Positions 17,716-26,598 of a DNA stretch of 64,000 bases are shown in pieces. The translations under genes were made by a program, and so were the position numbers. Where the stretch lies: assembly GCF_019469265.1 (NCBI RefSeq), contig NZ_CP048268.1, positions 2,124,117-2,188,116 of the forward strand, read 5' to 3'. Under the pieces are notes generated by a model. The model worked only from the letters and a program-made list of their open reading frames with translations. It was not told the origin of the DNA and ran no database searches. The DNA comes from Lactobacillus panisapium. GTDB taxonomy: Bacteria; Bacillota; Bacilli; Lactobacillales; Lactobacillaceae. Each line of letters begins with the position of its first letter. Within the stretch, counting starts at the first letter, position 1.

Positions 17716-18602
17716 GTATTACGATCCTTTCTTCTTGGTTTCAGCTGTTTTCCCGGCTTAACTGGTCGATCTGGTTTTCTCAATAAGTATTCCCGAATTG
17801 CCTGGATAACCTGCTTATTTTGCGGTAAATCCGAGTGGTCGGCTTTCTCGCCGGTTACGGTCATCGCTGTATAAGACTTTACCTGATTTTGAAAAATAAA
17901 CTTACCCGCAGCAACGCTTGTTTCTGGTACAATGCCGTCTGATTCGTAGCTTTTGCCACCAGATAACGAATAAACCTTAAGGTTTTTAGGCAAAGCGGAA
18001 CGCTTTTTAATAAAATCAGCTAACATTTGTGTGCGATTCTTGATATTGCTCTCAGTAAAATTATACGGCGTCCCCAATGTCATTAGCCGCTTCATTTTTG
18101 TGTCACTTGCATACTGTGCATAATAATGCTCCAGCCAATATGTCCAAATCAAGCCACCGTTTGAATGACCGAAGGCCTTAAAATTATTAAACTTGTAATT
18201 TTGCATTAATGAGTCAAACGCAATATCCAACCAATAGGCTTGTTTCTTAATATTGGCATACCCATCCTTATTATTAGCAAAACCAATAATGATGATCGGT
18301 TCTAAATCATTTTTCCCAATTGAACCACTGTATGACAGCTTTGCTTCACGTGAAACAGTAACTTTGAGCACACTATGCTGATTCATGGTTGTTTTATTCA
18401 GTTGGTCAATCAAATCATTAAAGCGCTCGGTCGTTGCACTCGATCCCGGCACCATGATTACCGGTGAAAGCAGTGAGCGGCTGCGTTCGGCTCGGGCTTT
18501 ATTATCCCTTTTCATCCAAAAATAACTGGGGATGGCGAGGACAACCATGAGTGTAATTAACAAAGTCAACCATTTTAAATTAGGATTTTTGTGCAAACGC
18601 AT
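17712..18602 (-). CDS. DUF915-type alpha/beta hydrolase, membrane anchored
   Basis: 296 aa. An N-terminal hydrophobic anchor lies at about 13-30 (WLTLLITLMVVLAIPSYFW) and suggests an extracytoplasmic domain. VMVPGSSATTERF opens the hydrolase fold, FGHSNGG is the nucleophile elbow (Ser), ESDGIVPE and KADHSDLP are the likely acid/His regions. It overlaps uvrA2 by 4 bases and the PTS gene by 23. A 15/16 parS match lies inside it (18342-18357). Substrate unknown. Confidence 0.82.
   Translation of the reverse strand: MRLHKNPNLKWLTLLITLMVVLAIPSYFWMKRDNKARAERSRSLLSPVIMVPGSSATTERFNDLIDQLNKTTMNQHSVLKVTVSREAKLSYSGSIGKNDLEPIIIIGFANNKDGYANIKKQAYWLDIAFDSLMQNYKFNNFKAFGHSNGGLIWTYWLEHYYAQYASDTKMKRLMTLGTPYNFTESNIKNRTQMLADFIKKRSALPKNLKVYSLSGGKSYESDGIVPETSVAAGKFIFQNQVKSYTAMTVTGEKADHSDLPQNKQVIQAIREYLLRKPDRPVKPGKQLKPRRKDRNT
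18342..18357. promoter_or_regulatory. parS-like site (15/16) inside the hydrolase gene
   Basis: TGCTTCACGTGAAACA has one mismatch to the ParB/Spo0J target TGTTTCACGTGAAACA. Intragenic parS sites are common in Firmicutes. Confidence 0.7.
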
Positions 18603-19902
18603 TGCTGCTGCCCCCTTTACTCAACTTCAGTTTTAATTCTACTCTTTCATTTATCCTGATAAACGGCCACATTAAGCATAAATCCAGGGCGAAAAGCACC
18701 ATCACAAACAAAAGAGCCGTCCAGTTGCCGTTAGTGCCAAAAAATGAAATCAATAGTCCCGGAGTTCCCTTTAAAATAGGATATACACAAACAGGAATAA
18801 TCCGCAATGTGATTGCACCTGCGGCTAAAGTCATGTTAATTAATGGAATTAAAATACTTGGTAAAATAAAAACAGGATTAAGAATAATTGGCAGGCCAGC
18901 CGCAAAGCCTAAACTTGACCCAAAAGCTGCTGGGATTAAATTAAGCCGTGCAATTGCGCCGATTTCCTTGTTTCCGTGCCGCAGTAACAGTAAAACAATC
19001 ACCGCTAAAATGACACTCGCGCCGCCCATCGTACCGTAAGCCTTAATTAACGAGCTACCTAAGTACTTGTAGGGCACATTCCACGAACTACCGTGCTGAA
19101 ACGCATATGTCAGATTCTCAGCAGTGTAAGCATTATTTACCGTGCCAGCAAAAGCATGTAAAGGGTAGCCGATCCCCAACCAGTTTAGAAAAGTTACTAT
19201 TAATGATAAGAATAAGACTTCTAACAGGTTGTTCGTGGTTTGCAGCCGGCTGACCAATTCGTTAAAACTAGCAGAATTGAGTAATTTGATTTGTAATTCA
19301 TAAATAATAATCCCGAGCACCACTCCCAAAGCGAGTGAAACAAAAAAGGGCAACACTGCGTCCCAAGCACGATGCTGAATCCACTTTGTGCTTTCATTTT
19401 CTACTGGCACATAATTTTTTCCTAGTAAATGAAACACCTGTCCAACACAAAAACCAACAATTAATGCACTAAAAACAGCATTAATTTGCAACAGGCTAAT
19501 TGTGAATGATACTTGATTGCTGTGGCCGCTGTTAGAGGCATATGAACAAAAGAGCATAATTAAAACGGAAGTCATTCCTGACATTGTTGAATCTTTATGG
19601 TAGATTCTAGCGGTATAGCGCGCCATAAAATAGCTGGCATAAACGCCAAATACCCCAAACGTTATTTCAATCATGCCGCGACAAACAAATGAACCCGCAT
19701 ACCAAATATGATCAGACATGATTTTATCAAGACTAAAAATGTTATAAATCAGGCCATCTGGAGAAAAGACCAAATCATTTAGCAGATTGAAAAAAGCACC
19801 AATAACAGCAATTGGCATTAGCATCACTAAGGTTCTTTGCGCCGCCCGCAAAAAAGTCCATTGCCTAATTCGCAAAACAGACTTTGTAAGTATATTTAAC
19901 AT
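18580..19902 (-). CDS. Orphan PTS EIIC, lactose/cellobiose family
   Basis: 440 aa polytopic protein. The N-terminal block RAAQRTLVMLMPIAVIGAFFNLLNDLV and the region FGSSLGFAAGLPIILNPVFILPSILIPLINM resemble cellobiose-family EIIC. No EIIA or EIIB is adjacent. It heads an overlapping operon with a DUF915 hydrolase and UvrA2, an unusual association that makes ordinary sugar uptake uncertain. Confidence 0.75.
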   Translation of the reverse strand: MLNILTKSVLRIRQWTFLRAAQRTLVMLMPIAVIGAFFNLLNDLVFSPDGLIYNIFSLDKIMSDHIWYAGSFVCRGMIEITFGVFGVYASYFMARYTARIYHKDSTMSGMTSVLIMLFCSYASNSGHSNQVSFTISLLQINAVFSALIVGFCVGQVFHLLGKNYVPVENESTKWIQHRAWDAVLPFFVSLALGVVLGIIIYELQIKLLNSASFNELVSRLQTTNNLLEVLFLSLIVTFLNWLGIGYPLHAFAGTVNNAYTAENLTYAFQHGSSWNVPYKYLGSSLIKAYGTMGGASVILAVIVLLLLRHGNKEIGAIARLNLIPAAFGSSLGFAAGLPIILNPVFILPSILIPLINMTLAAGAITLRIIPVCVYPILKGTPGLLISFFGTNGNWTALLFVMVLFALDLCLMWPFIRINERVELKLKLSKGGSSNAFAQKS

Positions 19903-20058
19903 TGTTTAAGCCCTTACTTTATACAGTATTTGGAATAAAATACTACTCCAATTATTCACTACCAGCAATTTTTTTATTTGAAATATAATTTTATTCCTTT
20001 CTGGCCGCCCTGATACGTGAAAATGTTATAATAGAAGCGGTTATTGGAAGGTGGGAAA

Positions 20059-20286
20059 ATGAGCAGGAAAAAAATTGAACTGAATGAAAAAGTAGAAAAA
20101 CTGGCAGAAAAGTATCTCCAACTAACTAGAACTGATTTAGATGACCTAACCAATACTGCTTTAAAGGCTTATCTTATTGATCATTTAAATTCCAACCAAA
20201 TTAAAGAAGCGCTAAAAGATACTGATGACATAAGCTCCGAATATACCGGAAAATTGTTTAATATTGATGATTTAAACAAATTTTAG
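20059..20286 (+). CDS. Small protein of unknown function
   Basis: 75 aa from ATG 20059, chosen because GGAAGGTGGG lies just upstream. MSRKKIELNEKVEKLAEKYLQLTRTDLDDLTNTALKAYLIDHL is charged and helical, resembling in outline a ribbon-helix-helix or antitoxin N-terminus, but no toxin partner is next to it. It is monocistronic, with an AT-rich TATAAT at 20027-20032 and a terminator at 20308-20339. Confidence 0.6.
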   Translation: MSRKKIELNEKVEKLAEKYLQLTRTDLDDLTNTALKAYLIDHLNSNQIKEALKDTDDISSEYTGKLFNIDDLNKF

Positions 20287-20307
20287 CTAAACATTTAAAC
20301 AAACTGA

Positions 20308-20339
20308 AAAGGACAGGCTGCTTAATGAGCCTGTCCTTT
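20308..20339. terminator. Bidirectional terminator
   Basis: AAAGGACAGGCT (20308-20319) pairs perfectly with AGCCTGTCCTTT (20328-20339). It lies between the small gene and the convergent DUF975 gene and serves both. Confidence 0.9.
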
Positions 20340-20358
20340 ATTTTGTTTATTTATTAAA

Positions 20359-21060
20359 TTATTGTCTAAATTGGTTACCGGCCAAATTACGGTAAAAGTT
20401 TGCTTTGGTCGTCTGTTTATACGGAATAAGCCAAATCAAACCGATTCCTAGAGTAAGCCCTGCAAGAATTGTCCACCCAATGAAACTGAGATCAAGTACA
20501 AATAATTCCCACTTGTGTCCGTTCATCAGCCGCCTACTTTCTGTAATACCGGTAGTTGCATGAACTTCATGACCACTGGCAACCAGATCACTGACAATGT
20601 ACGGCGTTAAGGCATAAGAATAAGACTTAATAAAGCCGGGAATAATGAGTAAACATGTCCACAAAATTTGAAAAATATAGCTTAAAATGTAATTCAATAG
20701 TTCCGGAACAAATCGATTATCGGTAAAAACGGAAAAGATCGAGCGCCAAAAATTAAATTTGCGACCTTCAGTAAAAGCTAAAAAGGTAATAGCCATGCTC
20801 AGCATAAAGAAGCCGCTGAGAAATTCACTTCCACTATTGCTCAGTATGCTTCCAGCCCAGATTGCTGGGTTAAAGACTGATTCTGGGTGGCTACTTCCCA
20901 TCACCTCATTCATATCATTCAATGTTTTAAGTATAGTATTAATACTTGGTCCAAATAAAGTAGCAATTATTATTACAAGCACTAGGCTAACGCAAGCTGC
21001 CCAGATCCAATTACCATGCAGCTGACTTTTAGCTTCAGCTTTTAATTCAGCTCTTGTCAT
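20359..21060 (-). CDS. DUF975 family integral membrane protein
   Basis: 233 aa. It begins MTRAELKAEAKSQLHGNW, the DUF975 N-terminus, and has about five or six membrane segments; SYSYALTPYIVSDL and GITESRRLMNGHKWELFVLDLSFIGW are family blocks. Function unknown. GGAGATC provides a ribosome binding site. The leader of this gene holds the structured RNA and terminator at 21132-21262. Confidence 0.88.
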   Translation of the reverse strand: MTRAELKAEAKSQLHGNWIWAACVSLVLVIIIATLFGPSINTILKTLNDMNEVMGSSHPESVFNPAIWAGSILSNSGSEFLSGFFMLSMAITFLAFTEGRKFNFWRSIFSVFTDNRFVPELLNYILSYIFQILWTCLLIIPGFIKSYSYALTPYIVSDLVASGHEVHATTGITESRRLMNGHKWELFVLDLSFIGWTILAGLTLGIGLIWLIPYKQTTKANFYRNLAGNQFRQ

Positions 21061-21131
21061 ATTGATCTCCTTTATATACTCCTATTTAAATACATACTAC
21101 TATTTTAAAGTACATAAATGCAAAGAAAATA

Positions 21132-21168
21132 CAAAAAGCCTAGTCCCACCAACAATCGGAACTAAGCT
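21132..21168 (-). terminator. Intrinsic terminator ending the structured RNA
   Basis: On the minus strand AGCTTAGTTCC (21168-21158) pairs with GGACTAGGCT (21146-21137) and is followed by TTTTTGT. Confidence 0.8.
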
Positions 21169-21178
21169 CACACAGTGT

Positions 21179-21262
21179 TTGTGCCACCATTACTGACCAC
21201 ATATAGAAATTTACATTTTCGCTACCGGAGAAAATGAGTTCTTTCCCTATGGCGGCACAACA
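21179..21262 (-). ncRNA. Candidate structured RNA (riboswitch-like leader or sRNA) upstream of the DUF975 gene
   Basis: On the minus strand TTGTGCCGCCAT (21262-21251) pairs with ATGGTGGCACAA (21190-21179) to give a 12-bp helix with one G-U pair enclosing 60 bases. Inside is a CATTTTC/GAAAATG hairpin with a nine-base loop (TCCGGTAGC). A terminator follows 10 bases later, and a promoter places the 5' end right at the closing helix. I do not recognise it as a named class. It could be a ligand-sensing attenuator for the DUF975 gene or an independent sRNA of about 130 nt. Confidence 0.6.
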
Positions 21263-21266
21263 AAAT

Positions 21267-21295
21267 TTTAGCATGCAATTAACTAAAAAACAAGG
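21267..21295 (-). promoter_or_regulatory. Promoter of the structured RNA
   Basis: On the minus strand -35 TTGTTT (21295-21290), 17-base spacer, extended -10 TGCTAAAAT (hexamer 21272-21267). Confidence 0.6.
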
Positions 21296-21315
21296 TACAA
21301 CCAATTATATTTTCA

Positions 21316-22272
21316 CTACTTACCATGTTTCTTCAATAACTGCAACATAATTTTATCAATTCGATCTTTCAAAACCGCAAATTCGCCCTTCCGCGTCTTA
21401 TTGGCCTGAATAATAATCATGGTCTTCGCCGTCTTCGTGCTGCGCATGAAGGTGTAGTAGCCTTCTCCTGCCCCATTAGCCGTCTTTAGCCCTAAACTGG
21501 CGTCGTTATAAAAACCACCATTATAATAATATGGCGGACGCGCCCGGTAGAGTTCTCGCCGGCTCTTTTTACTGAGCAGGCTGCCAGCCAGAATATAATT
21601 CATTACCTTGGCTAAATCATGATTTGACATCACGACTGACCCGGCACCCAATTCATCATGCGCGGCTTGCAGCGCCTTTTTGTGCTTGACTACATCATAG
21701 CGCCCGCCGCGGTAAATCATGCCCGGTACCAAGCGGCTGGCAATAATCTTGCCCGGCTTGGACCATAAAAACTCCGTCTGTTTTAACTGCAGCGGCTCAA
21801 CGTATGTTGCCCGGAAAAGCTGCTCATAGCTTTGACCGGTTACCTGCGTCATTATGCCGCATAAGTATACATAATTAAGCGAGCTGTAATACCATTTGCC
21901 CAACATCTTCGGCTTAAACACCGTCTTTTTCACATCGCAGGCTAGATTATCCTGGTCAGAGACAAAGTGCCGCCGGCCTAACCGCGCTCCTGGTTTTAAC
22001 TGCAGCCCAGCCGTCATTGCCAATAAATTTTCAATCGTAATCTTTTTCGCACCCGGTATTGCCGGATAGAACCGCGCTAAGCGCTCATGCAAGCTCAGCT
22101 TGCCCTCCTGCACTAGCTTCATGACCATGGCGGCGGTCATTGACTTTTGGACGGAATTAATTAAATAACTAGTGTCAGTAGTATTATTGCTAGCATAATC
22201 AAGCAAAACTTTGCCTTTGCTAATAACTAAAACTGAACCCTTGATCCCTAAGGCATCAATTCGCTGGCGCAC
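21316..22272 (-). CDS. DltE-like serine hydrolase (beta-lactamase/PBP4 family)
   Basis: 318 aa. SxxK is seen as S40-V-Q-K43 and a Y129-S-S stands where the Tyr motif is expected (YYSSLNYVY). The position directly after dltD, overlapping its stop by one base, matches the D-Ala esterase DltE of other lactobacilli. Oddities: GTG start without a clear ribosome binding site, and no signal peptide or membrane anchor although DltE acts outside the cell. The open frame extends upstream for only a few codons, so no longer N-terminus is encoded in frame. Confidence 0.72.
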   Translation of the reverse strand: MRQRIDALGIKGSVLVISKGKVLLDYASNNTTDTSYLINSVQKSMTAAMVMKLVQEGKLSLHERLARFYPAIPGAKKITIENLLAMTAGLQLKPGARLGRRHFVSDQDNLACDVKKTVFKPKMLGKWYYSSLNYVYLCGIMTQVTGQSYEQLFRATYVEPLQLKQTEFLWSKPGKIIASRLVPGMIYRGGRYDVVKHKKALQAAHDELGAGSVVMSNHDLAKVMNYILAGSLLSKKSRRELYRARPPYYYNGGFYNDASLGLKTANGAGEGYYTFMRSTKTAKTMIIIQANKTRKGEFAVLKDRIDKIMLQLLKKHGK

Positions 22273-23564
22273 TATTTTACTTTTAAACGATTGTTTTGCG
22301 GCTTTTGCTTAGCTGCGACTTCATAGCGGGCTTTTTGCCACTTCTTGGTATAGAAGTAGTTATGGATGTTGTAGTTGTAGCGGTTATCGGGCTGCGCCAT
22401 GAACGGCTTAACCGCCTGGTCGACTGCCACCCAGCCGCGCCAGCCCAAATGAATCGTATCTTCCATGAAGTACTGCTCACCGCCCCGCTTTGACAAGTCG
22501 GTAACCTGGTCAAAGCCTTGGCTGCGCAGCTGGTACTTAATTTTAGCGACTGCCTGCTGGTACATCGTCTGCGATAAGCCGGTATAGTCCGCCCACTTTT
22601 GGTTAATTGGCGGAATGATGAACAAGACATTGGTGTGCTGCTTGGCAAACTGGTGCAACATCAGCTCAAAATCGCTGTATTCGACCGACTTGGTATAATC
22701 AAAGTTTTTCTGACTGTCCTTTAATTTAGCCAGATTGCGCTTATTCAGCCGCATCTTAAAGAAGCGGTTGTTAATCCCAAACTCATTGGAATTAGTATGA
22801 ATTGCCGCTTGCTGGCTGGCAACTCGGTCCAGTGCCTTGGCCGAGTCAGTTGCTGGCAGCAGCTTGGCCTGACCATTTATTTTGGGCAGGCGGTCGCGCA
22901 ATTGGAAGGTACTGAAAAACTTGTCCTCATTGTTAAGCATGCGCCGCTGATTTTCGAGGTAGAAACGCTGCACGCTTGACAAGGGCTGGCCGCTGGCTGC
23001 TTTTTTCATGCCGGCTTTGACCATGCCCTTGACTTCCGGCATTGCCAAGAAGCGCTTAGCGGCATAGCGGCTGGCGCGGCTGCTTTTCTTGAGGTCTAAC
23101 AAGAAGTTGCAGGCCTGCAGCGGTGAATAATACAGCGCAAACGCATCCGGGTTTTGCCCCATTTTCGTAAACCATTGCGGTGACACAATCACGACGGCTT
23201 TTTTGTTTTTTAGCTGCTTGGCCGTTCCCTGCATGCCCAAAAATTGGGCTAGCGACTGGCTGCCCGGCCCGCCTAGTAAAAACGGCCGGTAATTGCGGTG
23301 ATATTTTTGGGCCAACACGCTGGGGTGCAGCGGATCAAGCCGGGACAACTCGCTAGAGCCGTAAAAGGGCACGTAGTCGTCCTTAAAGGCATCCTGCTTC
23401 ATCAAGGAACCCTTAAAAACCGTGGTCGTCTGCGAATTGGCCGCCTGATAAATAGCGTCCTGCGAAAAGGTCCGCTCCCAAGGCAACAAAAAAATCACCA
23501 GCAATAAGATAAAAGCGCAAAGAACTGGGCCAAAGATTTGCCACAGCCGGCGTTTGTTACTCAT
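22272..23564 (-). CDS. dltD: D-alanyl transfer protein DltD
   Basis: 430 aa. N-terminal membrane anchor about residues 9-29, then an SGNH-like extracytoplasmic domain with the nucleophile serine at S70 in FYGSSELSRLDP and a catalytic-type Asp-His in MEDTIHLGWRGW near the C-terminus. It moves D-alanine from the membrane intermediate onto lipoteichoic acid. It overlaps dltC by 8 bases. Confidence 0.95.
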   Translation of the reverse strand: MSNKRRLWQIFGPVLCAFILLLVIFLLPWERTFSQDAIYQAANSQTTTVFKGSLMKQDAFKDDYVPFYGSSELSRLDPLHPSVLAQKYHRNYRPFLLGGPGSQSLAQFLGMQGTAKQLKNKKAVVIVSPQWFTKMGQNPDAFALYYSPLQACNFLLDLKKSSRASRYAAKRFLAMPEVKGMVKAGMKKAASGQPLSSVQRFYLENQRRMLNNEDKFFSTFQLRDRLPKINGQAKLLPATDSAKALDRVASQQAAIHTNSNEFGINNRFFKMRLNKRNLAKLKDSQKNFDYTKSVEYSDFELMLHQFAKQHTNVLFIIPPINQKWADYTGLSQTMYQQAVAKIKYQLRSQGFDQVTDLSKRGGEQYFMEDTIHLGWRGWVAVDQAVKPFMAQPDNRYNYNIHNYFYTKKWQKARYEVAAKQKPQNNRLKVK

Positions 23565-23796
23565 TTTTTAAACTTTCCACCTTTGCCACAATCTTGCTGG
23601 GCGTATTCCATTCGTTCCGGTCAAATTCGGAAACCGGCACATCGATCGCAAATTTTTCCTGCAGGTTCAATAACATCTGCACGCTGGCCATGGAGTCCAT
23701 TAGCCCGTTGGCAAAAATATCTTCATCCATCTTGCCGGCTAAGTCTTCTCCGGTTAAATCTTGTAAAATTGCTAAAACTTCTTCTTTAATATCCAT
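23557..23796 (-). CDS. dltC: D-alanyl carrier protein DltC
   Basis: 79 aa acyl-carrier fold. The phosphopantetheine serine is S35 in NGLMDSMASVQML. It carries D-Ala from DltA to DltB. The region upstream has its own ribosome binding site (AAGAGGTTT), 37 bases after the dltB stop. Confidence 0.95.
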   Translation of the reverse strand: MDIKEEVLAILQDLTGEDLAGKMDEDIFANGLMDSMASVQMLLNLQEKFAIDVPVSEFDRNEWNTPSKIVAKVESLKNE

Positions 23797-23833
23797 GATT
23801 AAACCTCTTAAATAATTCTATTGCCTGTTTAAG

Positions 23834-25072
23834 CTACTTCCAGCCAAACCAGAGCTGGCTGAGAAAACCTGAAAAAATCAGGAAACTGAAACAAACGACG
23901 TTAAAGGTGACGAAAATTGCCAGCCACTTGGTGTACTTGTTAGCCGGCAGCTTGTCCTTATGCTTCTTTTTAAACCTGAGCCAGCAGTCATTAATAATGA
24001 TGGCGCAAGCATGGAACAAGCCGTAAACAATGTAATACCAGCTTAGCCCGTGCCAAAAGCCCATCACTAAAAACAAGAGCAGGTAGGCCGCCTGCGACAG
24101 GCGCACCGGGTTTTTAAACAGCTTTTTCTTCATTGCGAAGAAGGTAAACCGCATGTAGATGTAATCCCTAAACCAAAACGACAGCGTCATGTGCCACCGG
24201 TTCCAGAATTCCTTGATATTCTGCGAAATAAACGGCTTGTTAAAGTTCATTGGCGTGTGAATGCCCATGAAGTAGGAAATTGCCACGGCAAACAATGAAT
24301 AGCCCGCAAAATCAAAGAACAGGTACATGCTGTAACAGTACATGTAAGCCAGCAGCCACCACGATAATTTCAGGCCGCCGTTAGCGGTACCGGCAATTAA
24401 AGCTGCCCGCTCAATTTTAGGCAGCCAGTAAGTGCCAAAGAACCAGCCCAAGATAAATTTATACAAAAAACCTTGGAACAAGTAACGCGTAGCTAAGCCT
24501 AAATCCGTCAGATAAGCTGCCCGTTTAGGGGCAGCATCGCATTCTTTGGCAAAGCGCCGGTAACGGTCGATGGGCCCCGAAGAAATCGTCGGGAAAAACA
24601 GCAAAAAGCGCAAGTAAGTGACCAAGTCAATTTCCTTAATCGCCCCGTCGCGGACTTCCATGATGACCTGCACGGTTTTGAAAGTGATGTACGAAATCCC
24701 CAGAAAGGCCAAGACCCCCGGTATTTTAGCCTGGGGAAAGGCCGTTTGGACTTTTACCAAAATCAGGGGCACAATCGCTAGGAAAACCGCTAGGTAAAAG
24801 ACCCACGTTTTGTTAGCCCAGTTTTTACGATAATACAGGTAACAATAAGTCAGCAGCAGCTCAAGCAATAAGTATATTAGCAGGCTGACGCCCTGCTGCC
24901 ACTTATCCCCGTCAAAAATTAGGAAGAGAAAGACCAGCGAAAAAGCTATTTCATATAACTTAAAGCGGTGGCCATAATACAGACCCAAAATAATTGGTAT
25001 TAAGCCAATCATTAGGAAAACAAAGTAGTGTGGATTCCCATAAGGCTGCATATTAATCAAATTAAAATGCAC
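23834..25072 (-). CDS. dltB: MBOAT O-acyltransferase DltB
   Basis: 412 aa polytopic MBOAT. FWNRWHMTLSFWFRDYIY and the catalytic-histidine region GFWHGLSWYYIVYGLFHA are diagnostic. It transfers D-Ala from DltC across the membrane. The start overlaps the dltA stop by one base. Confidence 0.95.
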   Translation of the reverse strand: MHFNLINMQPYGNPHYFVFLMIGLIPIILGLYYGHRFKLYEIAFSLVFLFLIFDGDKWQQGVSLLIYLLLELLLTYCYLYYRKNWANKTWVFYLAVFLAIVPLILVKVQTAFPQAKIPGVLAFLGISYITFKTVQVIMEVRDGAIKEIDLVTYLRFLLFFPTISSGPIDRYRRFAKECDAAPKRAAYLTDLGLATRYLFQGFLYKFILGWFFGTYWLPKIERAALIAGTANGGLKLSWWLLAYMYCYSMYLFFDFAGYSLFAVAISYFMGIHTPMNFNKPFISQNIKEFWNRWHMTLSFWFRDYIYMRFTFFAMKKKLFKNPVRLSQAAYLLLFLVMGFWHGLSWYYIVYGLFHACAIIINDCWLRFKKKHKDKLPANKYTKWLAIFVTFNVVCFSFLIFSGFLSQLWFGWK

Positions 25073-26586
25073 TACTCGTTAACCTCCTTAATAACGGCCT
25101 TGATGTCAACCTTGCCGTTTTGCGAAATCGGTAATTGGTCCCGGTAGACAAATCGCTGCGGAATCATGTACGGCATCAGGTTCTGGGCCAGATCAGCCCG
25201 AATCAGCTGCGTAATTTCGTCTTCGCTATAGCGCTTTTTGACGCCGTCTTTTAGTTCGATTTCCGCCACAATTTGCTTGACCGTGTGGTCGCTGCCATAT
25301 TTAGGCGCAGCCACGCCGTGGGCAACAAACTTATTTTTACCTAAATAATAGTTGATTTCTTCTAATTCGATCCGGTAGCCGTTGAATTTGATTTGGAAAT
25401 CAATCCGGCCCCGGTAAAAGAGCAAGTCGCCATCAAAGAACCCCTCATCGCCGGAGCGATGGCTCGGGTACTGCTCGGACGGCGCTTGGAAGAAAGCCTT
25501 CGCCGTTTTTTCCGGGTTATTGAGGTAGCCCTTGGAAGTGCTCGGCCCGGTAATGATAATCTCGCCTTGCCCCGGCTGATCGCCCTTAGTTTTGTCAATC
25601 GTGATTTGGGTATCTTCTTTTACCCGCCCGATTGGCAGGCGGTCATAGTTAGCTAAGACTTCTGGCGTAATTTCCACCTGTGTCACCGCCACCGTAGTTT
25701 CGGTGGGGCCATAGGTGTTGAAAATCTTGGCTTGCGGGAACTTCTTTTGGAGCAGCTCCGCCTCATTATGCGGCAATTCCTCGCCGCAAAAGAGAAAGTG
25801 CGTCAGGTCCGGATGATGCTCGCCCGTAAAGGTCTTGTCCAAAAAGCACATCTGGGCAAATGACGGCGTCGACACCCAAACGTTAAACTGCAATTGCGGC
25901 AGCGTTTGGAAAAGCTGCGCAAAGTTTTTCGTCACGTCATGCGGCAGAACAACCAGCTTGCCTGCTCCCACTAAAGCCGGGTACAAGCTCATGACCGACA
26001 GGTCAAACGAATACGGCGCTTGGGCCAGAAAACTAGGGTGTGCTGGCAAAGCAAAGTCGCTCATCTCCCAGTTGACAAAACTCAAGAGGTTGTTGTGACT
26101 GATCTGCACGCCCTTGGGCTTGCCGCTGGTGCCCGAAGTAAAGATAATGTAGAAATTATCATCGCCCTGAACAAAATTGGCCGGATCAACCGCGCTGGTC
26201 TCATTACCCACCTCTTCGGGGCGGATAACCTGCAAGTCAGGTAAAGCAATTGCTGGCAGCTCTTCAATCGCAATGATTGCTTCGGCTGCAGCTACTTCTT
26301 GAATCAGCACAATTCTTTCGGCATTCGAATAGCTGGCAATCGGGATATAGGCGTGACCGGCTTTAACACAGCCAAGAAAGCTGGCAATCATGTCAAAAGT
26401 TTGCCCGCCCCAGATCATAATCGGGCTGCCCGGACTGAGATTAAGGCCCATAATGTAGCCAGCCCAAGCATCGGAACGCTTTTTCAAGTCGCCGTAAGTG
26501 TTAGTTTGGCCCAGAAAGTCATAGGCAATCCGGTCTGGCTCAGCCAGCGCAATCTGATCAATTTTCTTGATAATATTTTTAATCAT
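25072..26586 (-). CDS. dltA: D-alanine:D-alanyl carrier protein ligase DltA
   Basis: 504 aa ANL-superfamily adenylating enzyme. ATP-binding FTSGTSGKPKG at 149-159, FNTYGPTETTVAVTQ and YRGRIDFQIKFNGYRIELEEI follow in order. It activates D-alanine and loads DltC. It starts 12 bases after dltX. Confidence 0.96.
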   Translation of the reverse strand: MIKNIIKKIDQIALAEPDRIAYDFLGQTNTYGDLKKRSDAWAGYIMGLNLSPGSPIMIWGGQTFDMIASFLGCVKAGHAYIPIASYSNAERIVLIQEVAAAEAIIAIEELPAIALPDLQVIRPEEVGNETSAVDPANFVQGDDNFYIIFTSGTSGKPKGVQISHNNLLSFVNWEMSDFALPAHPSFLAQAPYSFDLSVMSLYPALVGAGKLVVLPHDVTKNFAQLFQTLPQLQFNVWVSTPSFAQMCFLDKTFTGEHHPDLTHFLFCGEELPHNEAELLQKKFPQAKIFNTYGPTETTVAVTQVEITPEVLANYDRLPIGRVKEDTQITIDKTKGDQPGQGEIIITGPSTSKGYLNNPEKTAKAFFQAPSEQYPSHRSGDEGFFDGDLLFYRGRIDFQIKFNGYRIELEEINYYLGKNKFVAHGVAAPKYGSDHTVKQIVAEIELKDGVKKRYSEDEITQLIRADLAQNLMPYMIPQRFVYRDQLPISQNGKVDIKAVIKEVNE

Positions 26587-26598
26587 TGTTGTACCACC

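Noticed and set aside
21132..21262. T-box riboswitch upstream of the DUF975 gene (GGTGGCAC followed by a terminator)
   Set aside because: Only about 80 bases lie before the terminator, there is no specifier loop or AG bulge, the ACCGCG part is missing, and GGTGGCAC is fully used in the 12-bp closing helix. The downstream gene is not an amino acid gene.
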